A stretch of DNA of 64,000 nt from Megascapheus bottae (GCA_024803745.1 JANJXV010000043.1:8488018-8552017); one strand, 5' to 3'; positions 46,801-58,485 are shown, numbered from the stretch's first letter. Numbers and translations: made by a program. The notes: generated by a model not told the origin, from the sequence alone.

Positions 46801-47415
46801 TCCAACAACCCTGGGACTGAATTCAGTGTCTGGTGCTGTTTGTGAGCATTTTTGATCAGGGTTATTCCTCGGCTATTTGAGACACATCTACACAATCCCC
46901 ATATCAGGGAGCTATTCAAAGATAAGACCCTCATAGACTTTTGTCTGTGCTGGCTTTAAACCCCAGTCCTCAGATCCCAGTCTCCTGTGTAGCTAGGATA
47001 ACAGATGTCAATCTCCGCCATTTGGCAAGACAAAATGACTTGATTTTTTACTTAGCAGAAACAGAATAAACACATACAAGAATCCAAATAAAATCTCAAC
47101 ACTTTCAGAACAGCAGTTATGGCCTTACATGTGAGATTTTGTTTAAGTTTGAGGGAATATTTTTTTACTAATTTCTCTTTCCACTCAGGTATGAACTTTT
47201 TTCCATGATAGCTATACTAAGTCACACCCTCAGACAACAGTGTCTGAGCACGCCTGTTTCTTCTCAACTTCACCAGAATTGGTGTTGTAGATTTCCTTCA
47301 GCATTGACATAATACAGAATCACACTGTTTTCTTCATTTGCAATCCTATGTAGTTAACAGGTTGAATAATTCTTCGTGGATTTCTTCATGGCCATTTTTG
47401 CCTCTTTTAATGATT

Positions 47416-48893
47416 GTCTTGGTTGTGAGCATTGGCTCACACCTGTAATGCTAGCTACTCAGGAAGATGAGATTTGAGGATCGCAGTTCAAAGTCAGCTT
47501 AGGCTCTAAAGTCTGTGAGACTCTTATCGGCAATTAACCACTAGAATACCAAAAGTGGTGCTGTGACTCAAGGGGTAGGGCAGTAGCCTTGAGCTGAAGA
47601 GCTCAAGAACAGCAATCAAGCCCTGAGATCAAGCCCCATGACCAAACAAAAAAATACATGAAAAAATAAAGAAATAAACATTATCTTATCCATCTTTTTC
47701 CTCATTGTGAACTGAACTTAATTGTAAACCCTTAATTTTTGGTGTTGAGTATCTGAGAGGCTTTCCTTCAAACTCGTGGGACCGGGGCTCTTTACAAGTG
47801 AATACCCCACACACATCTCTCATTCTTATCAGCCTTTCCCATGCTCTGAATAAAGATTTGATTTCTGCAATCCCTTTTGTCAATTTTTCCTCCTATTTAA
47901 TGAAATACTATGGAAATTTCCAGAAAGTACTAGTCTTGGCTATATCTCCAGTTATGTTCTCTGTGGTTTCCTTTTGTAATTTCAGCTTCAGGTCTTACAG
48001 GCTGAGATGTAGGATGGTGCCTCCAAGCCAGATTGGAGAGGAATGTCTGTGACACTCATCTCTACCCATAAAACTGCTGAAAGTAAACGGGGCAACCTGT
48101 GCTCACACCTGAATCCTAGCTACTTGGGAGCCTGAGATCTGAGGATCACAGATCAAACCCAGCCTGGACATGAAAGTCCATCAGACTCTTACCTCCAATT
48201 AACCACCAGAAAACTGAAAGTGGTGCTGTGGCTCAAACAAGGAGAGTGTTAGCCTTGAGAGCTCAGAGATAGCGCCTAGGCCTACAGTTCAAGCCCTCCA
48301 AGAAAGAGAGAGAGAGGAAGAGAGAGAGAGAGAGAGAGGAGGGGGGTGGAGGAGAGAGAGGGGTGAGCTCTCTCTCTCTCTCTGGTAAGGGGACAACACA
48401 CAGTGCACTGAATGGAGGAACTTGGAAGGTTCTCTCAAAGATCGAGATTACACAGGAGCCTGCATTCACCCCTGTCACTCAGCACTGTGTCCCTGCCAGA
48501 GCAATCCGTCAAGAGAAAGAAAAACATGCACTCAAATTTGAAAAAATAATACATCCCAGAGTGTCACTGTGTGTACAAGATATGACCTCCACTAAAGTAA
48601 CTCCAAAAATCAGTTCTGGTGCTGGAGGCTCAAGCCCAAACCCCCAGCTACTGGACAGGCTGAGATCTGAGGATGGAAACTCACGGTCATAATAGGCCTG
48701 AAGTCCTCCAGGACCTTTTTTCCAGTTCAGTAGGAACAAGACAGAAGTGGAATTGTGGCAGAAGTGATAGAGCACCAACCTTCAGCACAAAAGGTTAGGG
48801 AGAATTCTCCAATCTAGAACTCCATGCCTAGAACCAACACAAACACACACACACACACACACACACTCACACAAACACACACACAAACACACT
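47416..48893 (+). repeat. Duplicon-shared SINEs and microsatellites, unit 5
   Basis: SINE 47416-47650, SINE 48080-48300 with (GA)n 48302-48385, and SINE 48610-48835 with (CA)n 48838-48893. The order is the same as in unit 1 (5050-6508). Confidence 0.85.
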
Positions 48894-48964
48894 ATCCATC
48901 TTTCAACAGGATCAGGAGGAAATCATATGTTTCCAGTTTTATTTAGGGGGTGTCATTTCTTTTC

Positions 48965-49345
48965 CTGTGTGTCTGTCTGTGTGTGTGTGTGCATGTGTGT
49001 GTGTGTTGCTCTTGGAGCTTGAACTCAGAGCCTGGGCATTGTCCATGACTGTTTTTGCTTAAGGATTTTGCTCTTCTGCTTGAGCCACAGCTCCATTCTG
49101 CCTTTTTAGTGGTTCATTGAAGAGAAGACTCTACAGACTTTTCTGCCCCACTGGCTTCTAACTCTAAATCCTCACATCTCAGCCTCCTAAGTATTTCAAA
49201 ATACAGGCCTGAGCCAGCAGCACCTAGCTGAGAATGTTTTCTTTTTCCTTTTTCTCTTTCTTTAGTTTTTTTTGGTTCATTCTTGGACTTGAACTCTGAG
49301 TGTGGGTGCTGTCCCTGAGATCTTCAGCTCACCACTACCACACAC
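48965..49345 (-). repeat. (TG)n and minus-strand SINE, cut at right
   Basis: TG-rich tract 48965-49005, a reverse SINE to about 49235, then the start of the second reverse SINE, which stops in a CA tract at 49338-49353 where L1 sequence begins. Confidence 0.8.
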
Positions 49346-49354
49346 ACACACACA

Positions 49355-50698
49355 ATCCATCTTATGTATCAAGATTTTACTCTATTGCAAATCTCTGCTA
49401 GTAGGGCCCAAGGTTTCTACTGATTATGACGAATGAGGGAAACCATTGAGCCTAAGTTCCTTTGAGTCTGGCTTACTTCACTTAATATGATCTTTTCTAA
49501 GTCTTTCCATTTCCTAACAAATGGGGCGATGTCATTCTTTCTGACAGCAGCATAGAATTCCATTGTATACAAATACCACAACTTGTTGATCCACTCATCA
49601 ACTGAGGGACACCTAGGTTGGTTCCATAACTTTGCTATGGTGAATAGTGCTGCAATGAACATTGTTGTGCTAGTGGGTTTAGTATGTCCTTGTTTCTGGG
49701 TGGTTGGGTAAATGCCAAGTACTGGAATTGCTGGGTCACAGGGGAGTTCTATGTTTAGCCTTTTGAGGCACTGCCACACTGCTTTCCGTAGTGGTTGAAC
49801 GAGTTTGCACTCCCACCAACAGTGTAGTAGTGATCCCTCCTGGCCACATCCCCTCCAGCATCTGTTGTCATTTGTTTTCCTGATCCTGGCCTGAGGTGGA
49901 ATCTTAGAGTTGTTTTGATTTGCATTTCTTTTATGACCAGAGATGTTGAGCATTTCTTCATGTGTCTATACGCCATTTTTGTTTCTTCTTCAGAGAAGAC
50001 TCTCTTTAAGTCTTTGGCCCATTTTTTAATGGGATGGTTGTTTCTTTGGAGGTTAGTTTTGGAGTGTTTCAATTTTTTGAGTTGTTGATATATTTTAGAT
50101 ATGAGGCCTTTGTCCGTTGTTTGGTTAGTGAAGATCTTCTCCCACTCTGTAGGCTTCCTGATTAGTTTACTAGCTATGTCCTTTGCCATACAAAAGCTCT
50201 GCAGTTTAATGCAGTTCCACTTATCCAGCTTTCTCTGATTTGTTGTGATTCTTGGTCCTTATTAAGAAAGTTTCGACCTGTGCCAAGGAGGCCTAGTGTA
50301 TCTCCTATTCCTTCCTGTAAAGTTTTCAGTGTGTCAGCTTTTACCTCCAGGTCTTTGATCTATTTGGAGTTAATTCTAGTGCAAGGTGACAACGAACGAT
50401 CCAGTTTTATTTTTCTGCAAGTGCTTAACCAGTTCTACCAGCACAAGTTGTTTAAGAGGCTCTCTTTCTTCCATTCTAATTTTTTGCTCCATTGTCAAAG
50501 ATTAGGTGGCCATAGGTCTGTGGTTTAATATCTGGGTCCTCAGTTCTATTCCATTGGTCTTTAGGCCTGTTCCTGTGCCAGTACCAAGCTGTTTTGAGAA
50601 TTATAGCTCTGTAATAGAGTCTAAAGTTTGGAATTGAAATTACTCCAGCGCTGTTCTTTCTGCTAAGAAGTGTTTTTGCTATACGGGGGCTTTTATTA
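49355..50698 (-). mobile_element. L1 fragment, minus strand (ORF2 C-terminus and part of 3' UTR)
   Basis: Reads on the minus strand from the post-RT part of ORF2 ('aataataaaagcccc' at 50698) to the 3' UTR 'caaaatcttgatacataag'. It includes [19 protein letters not shown] and the Cys/His motif in two frames (50189-49755 and 49953-49417). The last part of the 3' UTR and poly(A) are missing. Confidence 0.88.
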
Positions 50699-51221
50699 TT
50701 TCAACAACAAGTTGGAAAAATTGCAAACCAACAAGTTAATGTCTCACCTTAAGATCCTGGAAAAAAGAGTAACAAACCAACCTTAATCCCAGTAGAAGAA
50801 AGCAAATAATTAAAATCTAAGCAGAATTAAATGATTTGGAATCCAAAAAAACTATAGAAAGAATCAACAAAACAAGGAGTTGATTCTTTGAAAGAATTAA
50901 CAAAATTGACAAGCCCTTAGCAAATCTTACCAAAAAAAGAAGAGAGCATATCGAAATAAACAAAATCGCAGATGAAAATGGTAATATCACGACAGAAATT
51001 ACCAAGATCCAGAATATCATGAGGGAATACTTCTGAAACCTTTACGCCAACAAATTTGTGAATCTAGATGAAATGGATGAATTCCTAGCCAATATTAACA
51101 TACCTACACTGAACCATGAAGAACTAAGCCAACTCAACACGCCTATTTCAAGCTCTGAAATAGAAATGGCAATTAGAGAACTTCCTCCTAAGAAAAGCCC
51201 AGGGCCACATAGATTCACAGT
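50699..51221 (+). mobile_element. L1 ORF2 fragment, plus strand
   Basis: Matches the endonuclease-RT linker region seen at 38428-38860 ('caacaacaagttggaaa', 'attaccaagatccagaat', 'ctaagaaaagcccagggcca'). It abuts an opposite-strand L1 on each side. Confidence 0.88.
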
Positions 51222-51719
51222 GTAGATGCCTAGAAGTGGTATGTCAGGATCGTAGGGAAGGTCTATTTTCAGTTCTTTAAGAAACTTCCACACTATTTCA
51301 AGAGTGGCTCAATTAGTTTACAATCCCACCATCAGTGTAGTAGGGTTCCTTTTTCTCCACAACTCCACCAGCAACTGTCATTGTCTGAGTTCAAAATCTT
51401 GGCCATTCTTGTGGTAAGGTGGTATCATAGGGTTGTTTTTATTTGCATTTCCGTTATGACCATAGATGAGGAAACATTTTCTCATATGTTTTTCTGCCAT
51501 TTTATCTCTTCTTCTGATAATTCTCTCTTTACTTCCCTTGCCCATTTGGTGAATGGTTTGTTGGGTTTTGGGGGGGAGTAGTTTCTTGAGTTCCCTGTAG
51601 ATACTGGATATTAAGCACTTGTCAATTGTATTATTGGTAAATATCTTCTCCCAGTTGGTTGGCTATCTCCCTATTTTGAGACTATATTTTTATTTGTACA
51701 GAAACTTTTATTTTTTATT
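51222..51719 (-). mobile_element. L1 ORF2 C-terminal fragment of the second 3' type, minus strand
   Basis: Matches 40635-41110 (minus strand), with 'ggtagtgtagggttcctttt'-like and 'gccatttggtgaatggtttg' phrases. Truncated at both ends. Confidence 0.8.
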
Positions 51720-51734
51720 TTATTTGCACTCTTA

Positions 51735-52663
51735 TTTTCTATATATTTTTATTGTAATTAATAGAAGGGTTACATTACATTCACCAGATGGAAGGTGCAT
51801 TACTTCACATACATTGATACCCTTTCTCATGTCTTGGTGCCCATTTCCCACCCATCTCATCCACACCCTCATCTTGTTTTCCCCACTTTCCTATCCAATT
51901 TCAAATAACCAAATACACATACAGCCAATATATCAGATAACAAGGTGAGATACTGTAACAATATGAGATAACCAAGGGACAGCAAAAGAAATGAGAGATA
52001 ACATAGTACATTAAGGATAACAATCACTCATTATATGGCTTTTGTTTCTATATCCGAGAGGTCCTTTCATTTAGTGTCATACTGTATGGTCTTATGTATC
52101 TACGTTTTGCTCTATGGCAGATCTCTACTAGAAGAGTCCAAGTTTTCTACTGATTCTGGCAAATGAGGGAAACCAATGAGCTTATGTTCCTTTGAGTCTG
52201 GCTTACTTCACTTAATATGATTTTTTCTAAGTCTTTCCATTTCCTAACAAATGGGGCAATGTCATTCCTTCTGAAAGCAGCATAGAATTCCATTGTGTAC
52301 AAATATCACATCTTGTTGATCCACTCATCAACTGAAGGACATCTGGGTTGGTTCCATATCTTTGCTATGTTAATAGTGCTGCAATGAGCATTGTTGTGCT
52401 AGTGGATTTAGTATGTCCTAGTTTCTGGATGATTGGATAAATGCATAGCAGTGGAATTGCTGGGTCATAAGGGAGCTCTATGTGTAGTCTTTTGAGGAAC
52501 TGCCATAATGCTTTCCATAGTGGTCGAACGACTTTGCAGTGCAGTAGTGATCACTCCTGGCCACATGCCCTCCAGCATCTGTTATTATTAGTTTTCATGA
52601 TCCTGGCCATTCTAACTGGAGTGAGCCAGAGATGTTGAGCATTTCTTCATGTGTCTACAGGCC
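51735..52663 (-). mobile_element. L1 3' end, minus strand
   Basis: From the T-rich complement of the tail ('tttttattgtaattaatagaag', here split) to ORF2 C-terminal sequence (catttcttcatgtgtctaca). G-rich tract type, diverged. Confidence 0.87.
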
Positions 52664-53000
52664 TTCAAAATGAAGACAATTTAAGGGAGGGGAATTTGGG
52701 TAGAATGAAGGAGAATGAAAGTGTTGATAAGGATCAAGATGCATTGTGTTCATCAACTGTTTTATTGAGTGGAAACTCCTTGGACAATTACTTTAATGTA
52801 ATTCAATTGTTTATCTTTTTTAAAGAATAGAATATTGAAGATATTGTGAAGTTGGAACAGTTGGGGAGACAGAAAGTGTGTCAACAACCAAAATATATTG
52901 TACTCATAAGCTGATATGTTTAAATGTAACCTCTTGGTACAACAAATTAATACTAATATGGTAATGAAGAAACTAGTACACAACTACTTAAAATCCTATT
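52664..53000. other. Intergenic, AT-rich, no gene seen
   Basis: Contains two copies of a short dispersed motif ('cctcttggtacaac' at about 52931 and a variant near 52773) also found upstream of the ORs. Confidence 0.5.
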
Positions 53001-53785
53001 CTTAGTTCTGCTTTAATTTCCTTTTTCAGGGTTTTAAAGTTTTCATCAAAAAGGTCCTTTACATTCTTAGTTAAGCTAATTCCTAGGTACTTTATTTTTT
53101 GGAGGCTATTGCAAAAGGAGTTGCTTTCCTGATTGTTGCCTAGTTCCTCTCACTGTTGGGGTACACTGAACATCATAACCCAAGATATGATAAGGACACC
53201 TGCTCAGCTATGTTTACTCTGCACTATTCACAATAGCCAGGTGATGGAAACAATCCAGATGCCCTACTGCAGATGAATGGATATAGAAAATGTGATATAT
53301 ATATATATATATATATACATATATATGTATGTATGTATACAATGGAATTCTACATAGCCAAGAGACAGGATAAAATATGGCATTCATAGGGAAGTGGATG
53401 AATCTAGAGAGAATCATGTTGAGTGACACAAGTGAAGACCAAAAGAATAAAAGGCACATTGTGTCCTTAATATGTGGGTATTAGATCCAAAGAGTAGAAG
53501 AGCGAGGACACAATATTTGCATATCCAATGCTATGGACATGGTAATGGAAATATAAACATAACTATATAGACATAAAAACCTATGATTTTATAGACATAA
53601 TGTTTTATTTCATAAATTAATATGTTTCTATGACATACAAACCCTTAGCCTAATTTTGATTAAATTCTAAAAACTCAGTCCCAGTGATTGTATATAGAGA
53701 TTCCCTTCTTAAACAATTGTTTGTTAAACTTCTTATTTGAAATATGATGTAAAAATCAATGTTAATAAAATCTTTAATTAAAAAA
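53001..53785 (+). mobile_element. L1 3' end with 5' inversion (second 3' UTR type)
   Basis: 53001-53157 reads on the minus strand as ORF2 just after the RT core ('gaatgtaaaggaccttttt' in reverse). 53158-53785 reads on the plus strand as ORF2 C-terminus and the 3' UTR lacking a G-rich tract, ending 'aatcaatgttaataaaatc'. Flanks AAAATCCT near 52990 and 53787 may be the remains of a target-site duplication. (AT)n at 53297-53330 lies inside. Consistent with twin priming. Confidence 0.82.
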
Positions 53786-55384
53786 ATCCTGATCTTTCAC
53801 TCACAGCATCCTGAGTAGATAGGATCACAGATGTGACCCAGCAGTGCAACCTTGTTTTGGAGATATTAATTCTTCACTTGTTTGTAGACAGAAATTTCCA
53901 TTTAAGACATTCATGTACATGTATAACGCATCTTAAACCCAATCACACCTTCCAAAATAATCCCTCTCCCCCTACCCCACCTGCCACATTAATATCCACA
54001 CTTCCTTTTATATATGCACATTGAGTATGGTGACAAAATTCTCTCACTGTCTGTTCAATGATTCCATGTGATTTATTCCTTCCTGCCAGTCCCCTATTCA
54101 AGACACTGATATTCTAGATATTTCCTTTATGAACTGTCTAGGAACTGTCCAAAGGGTTTGCAATGCGGAATAGCCTTCCTGTATAGTCTATAATTACCCA
54201 TACTTTTCATCTTGTCATCTTTGCATAGACAGACCAGTTTCATTTACCAAAGGACATGCTTCAAAACTATACTTTAAGGCATTTGTTCTCCCTCATCCTC
54301 CTCCATGTTATGGGATGCCTAGAGATGATTTGTTCGGCATCAGTTTGGCAAATTGTGAGCTCTGTGAAGTGTGCATCCACAATCATTGAAGAGCCTATTA
54401 CCAGCCAGTCCCCTGACATCTCCCTAAATATCTCCAATGCAATATTAGCCCCAGTTGGAAATTCTCCTGTGTTGCCCTACTCATGGTCCAGTGTTAGGAT
54501 TGAGCCTGAGGTTTTCATACACTTCAGGCATGGAACAATCTTTTCATCTGTACTTCATGAACATGACCCAACAGAGAAGCAACACAACCAAGTGTGTAGT
54601 GAGTGTACCACACAATTCATACAAGCGTGCTTTCTGCAAGATTCCTCGTGATTTAGAGTTTTCCTTCTTGTCAAGAAATACAGTCAAATGCCTTGTTTCC
54701 TAACTAAAGAGGTAACAGCGGCAAGGACTGCTTCTACATAATGAATATAATGAAGACAAGCCAGTAATTTGGTATCCTGTTAGAGGAGTCTCAGGAATAG
54801 CAGTAGTGAAGAATGTAAAAATTATTAATCTGCTCTATAGAATGTCACAGGATTCTTACTTAAAATCTCTTTTTGATTACTGCAGTCTGTATAGTTATCC
54901 AACAGGATATGACTGAACACTCAATTCATATGGAAGTGTTGGTAGATGGTTAGATAAAAAACAGTGTGAATCTAACTTTCTATTTGTCTATTGTCACCAA
55001 ATAGTAAATACTGGAAAGTGGTGTGATAGCCTTTGTTAGTCCCCCAGTGAGAATCTGGACATCTGTCTCATTTCTCTCTGACTTCCAGAAAGAGAACACG
55101 AATTTCTTCTCTAGGGGATTATTGACTGATCACAAAACACCCACCGGGGTCACAGCTAGCAACCAGTATCGGAAGTGCAATAATCAGATAGATGATTGAA
55201 AAGGAAGAAACCCAGTAACTAAATGTCAAACAACATTGCCTACATCCCAGGAATCCTTTGCTCCACTGTCAGAAAATTCCTCAATTCCTGAAATTACTTC
55301 AGGAAGAAGTAGATGTCATATTGGAGATCTTGATTTATTTATATGTAGGAGACTGAAGAGTTTGTGTTTTTTTATTATGCTATA
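53786..55384. other. 1.6 kb without recognisable gene
   Basis: No repeat or gene recognised with confidence. A 131-codon frame (54256-54651) has no motif I know. The region is moderately AT-rich. Confidence 0.5.
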
Positions 55385-55624
55385 GTGCAAGCCCTGGTGC
55401 CTCATACCTGGAATCCTACCTATTCAACAGGCTGAGTTCTGTGGATAGAGGTTCAGAGCCAGCGTGGGCAGCAAAACCAGTGAGCTCTCATCTCCAATTA
55501 GCTACCAGGAAGCCAAAAGTGGACTTTCTTACTCAAGTGTTTGAGCTTTTCTTGGGCAGGAAAGCCTCAAGTTCAGTACCCAGGCCCAGAGTCAGAATCC
55601 TCGGACACACACAGACACAAAGTC

Positions 55625-55697
<73 letters not shown>

Positions 55698-55935
55698 GAG
55701 ACAGAGAGAGAGACAGAGAGAGAGACAGAGAGAGACAGAGAGACCGAGAGACAGAGACAGAGACACAGAGAGAGATAGAGAGAGACACACACACAGAAAC
55801 AGAGAGACACAGAGACACTGAGAGAGACACAGAGAGACCAAGACACAGAGACAGAGACAGAGACACAGAGAAAGACAGACAGAGACAGAGAAAGACAGAC
55901 AGAGACAGAGAAAGACAGAGAGAAAAGGGGGGGAT
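55385..55935 (+). repeat. SINE followed by long (GA)n/(GACA)n tract
   Basis: SINE at about 55385-55610 with the B1-like head and shared right arm, then (GA)n and GACAGA repeats at 55627-55930. Arg/Glu- and Ser/Leu-rich frames are artefacts of the repeat. Confidence 0.88.
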
Positions 55936-56437
55936 GCAGGAAAAAAAAGATGAAACTTAGAAAAAAAGGAAGGATGAAGAAATCTCCTGAGGTATTGCAG
56001 ACATGGTAGAGGATAATCTAGTCCTGGACTCTTGATGTGAAATTGCTAAGGATCATGCATCTCTGTAGCTCTGCATATTTTACAGAGTTTTCATGAGTAG
56101 GACAATTCGAATTTTTCTGGATAATGTAATTCCTACCTTCCCACTGTCCCAGTTCTTCCCTCCCATCATCACCTATGAGTTTTAAATTCAATTACAACAC
56201 ACACACAGAGCAAAAAGTCAAGCTATGGCTCAAGAAGCAGAAAAATAGCCCTGAGGAAAAAAATCAGAGAAAGTGTCCACATCCTAAGTTCAAACCCCAG
56301 GAATGGTACAGCCCAAGATGCAAAGAAGCAAGCAAACAACAAAAATCATTAACCTTGCTTTTATGAGCCGGCAGTTAGAGGCTCATCCCTGAGATATAAG
56401 TATCAGGGCAGACCTGTGCATTAAAAAGTCCTAGATC

Positions 56438-56544
56438 ATGCTCGCTTCGGCAGGACATATAGTAAAATTGGAACTATACAGAGAAGATTAGCACGGCCCC
56501 TGCGCAAGGATGACACGCAAATTCGTAAAGTGTTCCATATTTTT
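56438..56544 (+). ncRNA. U6 snRNA retropseudogene (5' part of U6-L1 chimera)
   Basis: 107 nt matching spliceosomal U6 from the first to the last base: gctcgcttcggcag 5' stem-loop region, ATACAGAGA box, AGC triad (gattagca), ggccctgcgcaagg-like stretch and end ttccatattttt. I count about seven substitutions against the mammalian sequence as I know it. No PSE or TATA box is evident at the usual distance upstream; the 15 bases before it are the target-site duplication. Hence a retrocopy, not a working gene. Its last T residues join directly to L1 sequence. Confidence 0.95.
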
Positions 56545-57286
56545 ACAGTTGCTGGTGGGGTTGTGGAGAAAAAGGAACCCTACTACACTGCTGGGGGGAA
56601 TGCAGACTAGTTCAGCCACTCTGGAAAGCAGTGTGGAGGTTTCTTAAAGAACTGAAAATAGACCTTCCCTACGATCCCGCCATACCACTTCTGGGCATCT
56701 ATCCTAAACATCATGACCCAAGATATTACAAGGACACCTGCTCAGATATGTTCATCTCTGCACTATTTGCAATAGCCAGGCGATGAAAACAATGCAGATG
56801 TCCTACTGCAGATAAATGGATACAGAAAATGTGGTATATATACACAATGGAATTCTACATAGCTAACAGACAAGATAAAACAATGGCATTCGCAGGGAAA
56901 TGGATGAATCTAGAGCGAATCATGTTGAGTGAGACAAGTCAAAACCTAAGGAACAAAAGGCGCTTGGTATCCCTAATATGTGGCTATTAAGAGTACAAGA
57001 GCAAGGACACAATATTTGCATACCCAATGCTATGGACATGGTAATGGAAATATAAACGTAACTATATAGACATAAAAACCTATGACTCTATAGACAAAAT
57101 ATCTTACTTCTTAAATTAATATGTTTCTATGACATACAAAACCTTAGCCTAATTTTGATTAAGTTCTACATACTAAGTCCAAGTGATTGTAAAGAGAGAT
57201 TCCCTCCTTGAACACTTGTTAGTTAAACTTGTCATTTAAAATATGATGTAAAAAATCAACATTAATAAATTCCTTTAAAAAAACCC
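56438..57286 (+). mobile_element. U6-L1 chimeric retrocopy with TSD
   Basis: U6 (56438-56544) is joined in the same orientation to an L1 3' end (56545-57286: ORF2 C-terminus with tgctggtggggttgtggaga, then the 3' UTR type without G-rich tract). The flanks aaaaagtcctagatc (56423-56437) and aaaaagtcccccatc (57287-57301) match at 12 of 15 positions. The 5' flank reads TT|AAAA at the junction, the L1 endonuclease target. Such U6-L1 pairs are known in mammals and explained by template switching from L1 RNA to U6 RNA during reverse transcription. Confidence 0.93.
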
Positions 57287-57301
57287 AAAAAGTCCCCCAT
57301 C

Positions 57302-58176
57302 TGTAAATTACTAAAAGGAAAGAAAGCATTTGCCAAGAAATCAGAAAGCCCTGAGTTCAAACACCAGTGCTACCAAAACAAAAATGATCTGTTTGTGTCC
57401 ACTTTTCAAAATTTATCTTTTTATTTTTTGTTGTAAGGTATAGTGGTGCTACAGGAATATTTGACACATAGTTGGGATTTTCATTATTTATTGAAATTGG
57501 AATAAACAAAATAAAATATACTCAGAATGGTTAAAAACATCATGAAACTCTAAAGGGAAATAAAGCTGTGTGATGCTGGCTTATGCTTGTCATCTTAGCT
57601 ACTCAGGAGGCTGAGATCTGAGGGTCATGGTTCAAAACCAGCACCAGGGACAGCACCCAGATCCTGAGTTCAAAAGAATATCATGACTGCATTTGCTCAG
57701 GTACATATGTGGAAAGGGATCCAGACAAAGTGAAGGGATAGGTAGGACATGAGAGAGTCTGTAAGAACTGTGAAATGAATGACTTTGATCATAGAGTTCA
57801 TAAATAAACATGACAAGTTGAATCCTCTGGTACAGCTTTTAATCGTAGTAAAATTTTGAAAAAAAAGGGAAAAGAAAGAAGTCACCGAGATTATGAGATC
57901 TCAAGCAGTGAGATTTCAAAACTAAAGCTGTTAAGATTTCTGAAATTTAGCACTGCAATCCTTTTTTCTTGGTCTTGAACTCTGGACCTTACCCTGTTCC
58001 TGATTTTTTTCTCTTTTTGTCAAGACTGGCCCTCCTTTCATTGAGACATAACAACGCTTTCAACTTTTTTGGTGTTTAATTGAAGGTCAGAGTCTTGTTG
58101 TCTTTCTTCAACATATAAGGATGTCCATTTCTAGATCCCTATGTAGATTTGTTGTGTATCAGAAAACAACTTCTTT
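57302..58176. other. Intergenic with SINE remnants
   Basis: Partial SINE at about 57565-57680 (plus) and a diverged minus-strand one at about 57960-58100. No gene. Confidence 0.6.
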
Positions 58177-58475
58177 CCATATAATGAATGATTGTTGTCC
58201 TTAATGTACTATGTTGTCTCTCATCTCCTTTGCTGTCCCTTGGTTAACTCATATTGGTATAGTATCTCACTTTGTTATCTGATATATTGAATTTATTTGT
58301 ATTTGGACATTTGAAATTTGATAGGGAAGGGGGGAAAACCAAACAGGTGGGGGGGGGAGGGAAACAGGTACCAAGACATGTGAAAGGGTATCAATGTATG
58401 TGAATTAATGCACCTTCTATCTGGCAAATATCATGTAACCCTTTTACTAATTACAATAAAAAAATTAAAACCTCA
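58177..58475 (+). mobile_element. L1 3'-UTR tail
   Basis: 'ccatataatgaatgattgtt' to 'ttacaataaaaaaattaaaa', with gaaggggggaaaacc. Directly followed by another L1 fragment. Confidence 0.88.
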
Positions 58476-58485
58476 AAAAAAAGAA

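Larger units (their letters stand above)
44144..49345. repeat. Segmental duplication unit 5 (OR lost)
   Basis: The left part (44144-45375) follows unit 1 from 1 to about 1110. The right part (46430-49340) follows unit 1 from about 3265 to 6990. The OR exon and its upstream region are missing and replaced by about 1 kb of other sequence. Confidence 0.85.

Noticed and set aside
54256..54651. 131-codon open frame on the plus strand
   Set aside because: No recognisable domain, low-complexity-free but unsupported, with no sign of a splice site pair or a paralogue in the window. Left uncalled.
55441..55960. Arg/Glu/Asp-rich and Ser/Leu-rich frames over 120 codons
   Set aside because: Produced by (GA)n and (GACA)n. 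The same applies to 5796-6020 and 60550-60884.
56438..56544. Functional U6 snRNA gene
   Set aside because: It has about seven substitutions, a target-site duplication directly in front instead of a TATA/PSE promoter, and a direct fusion to L1 at the 3' end.
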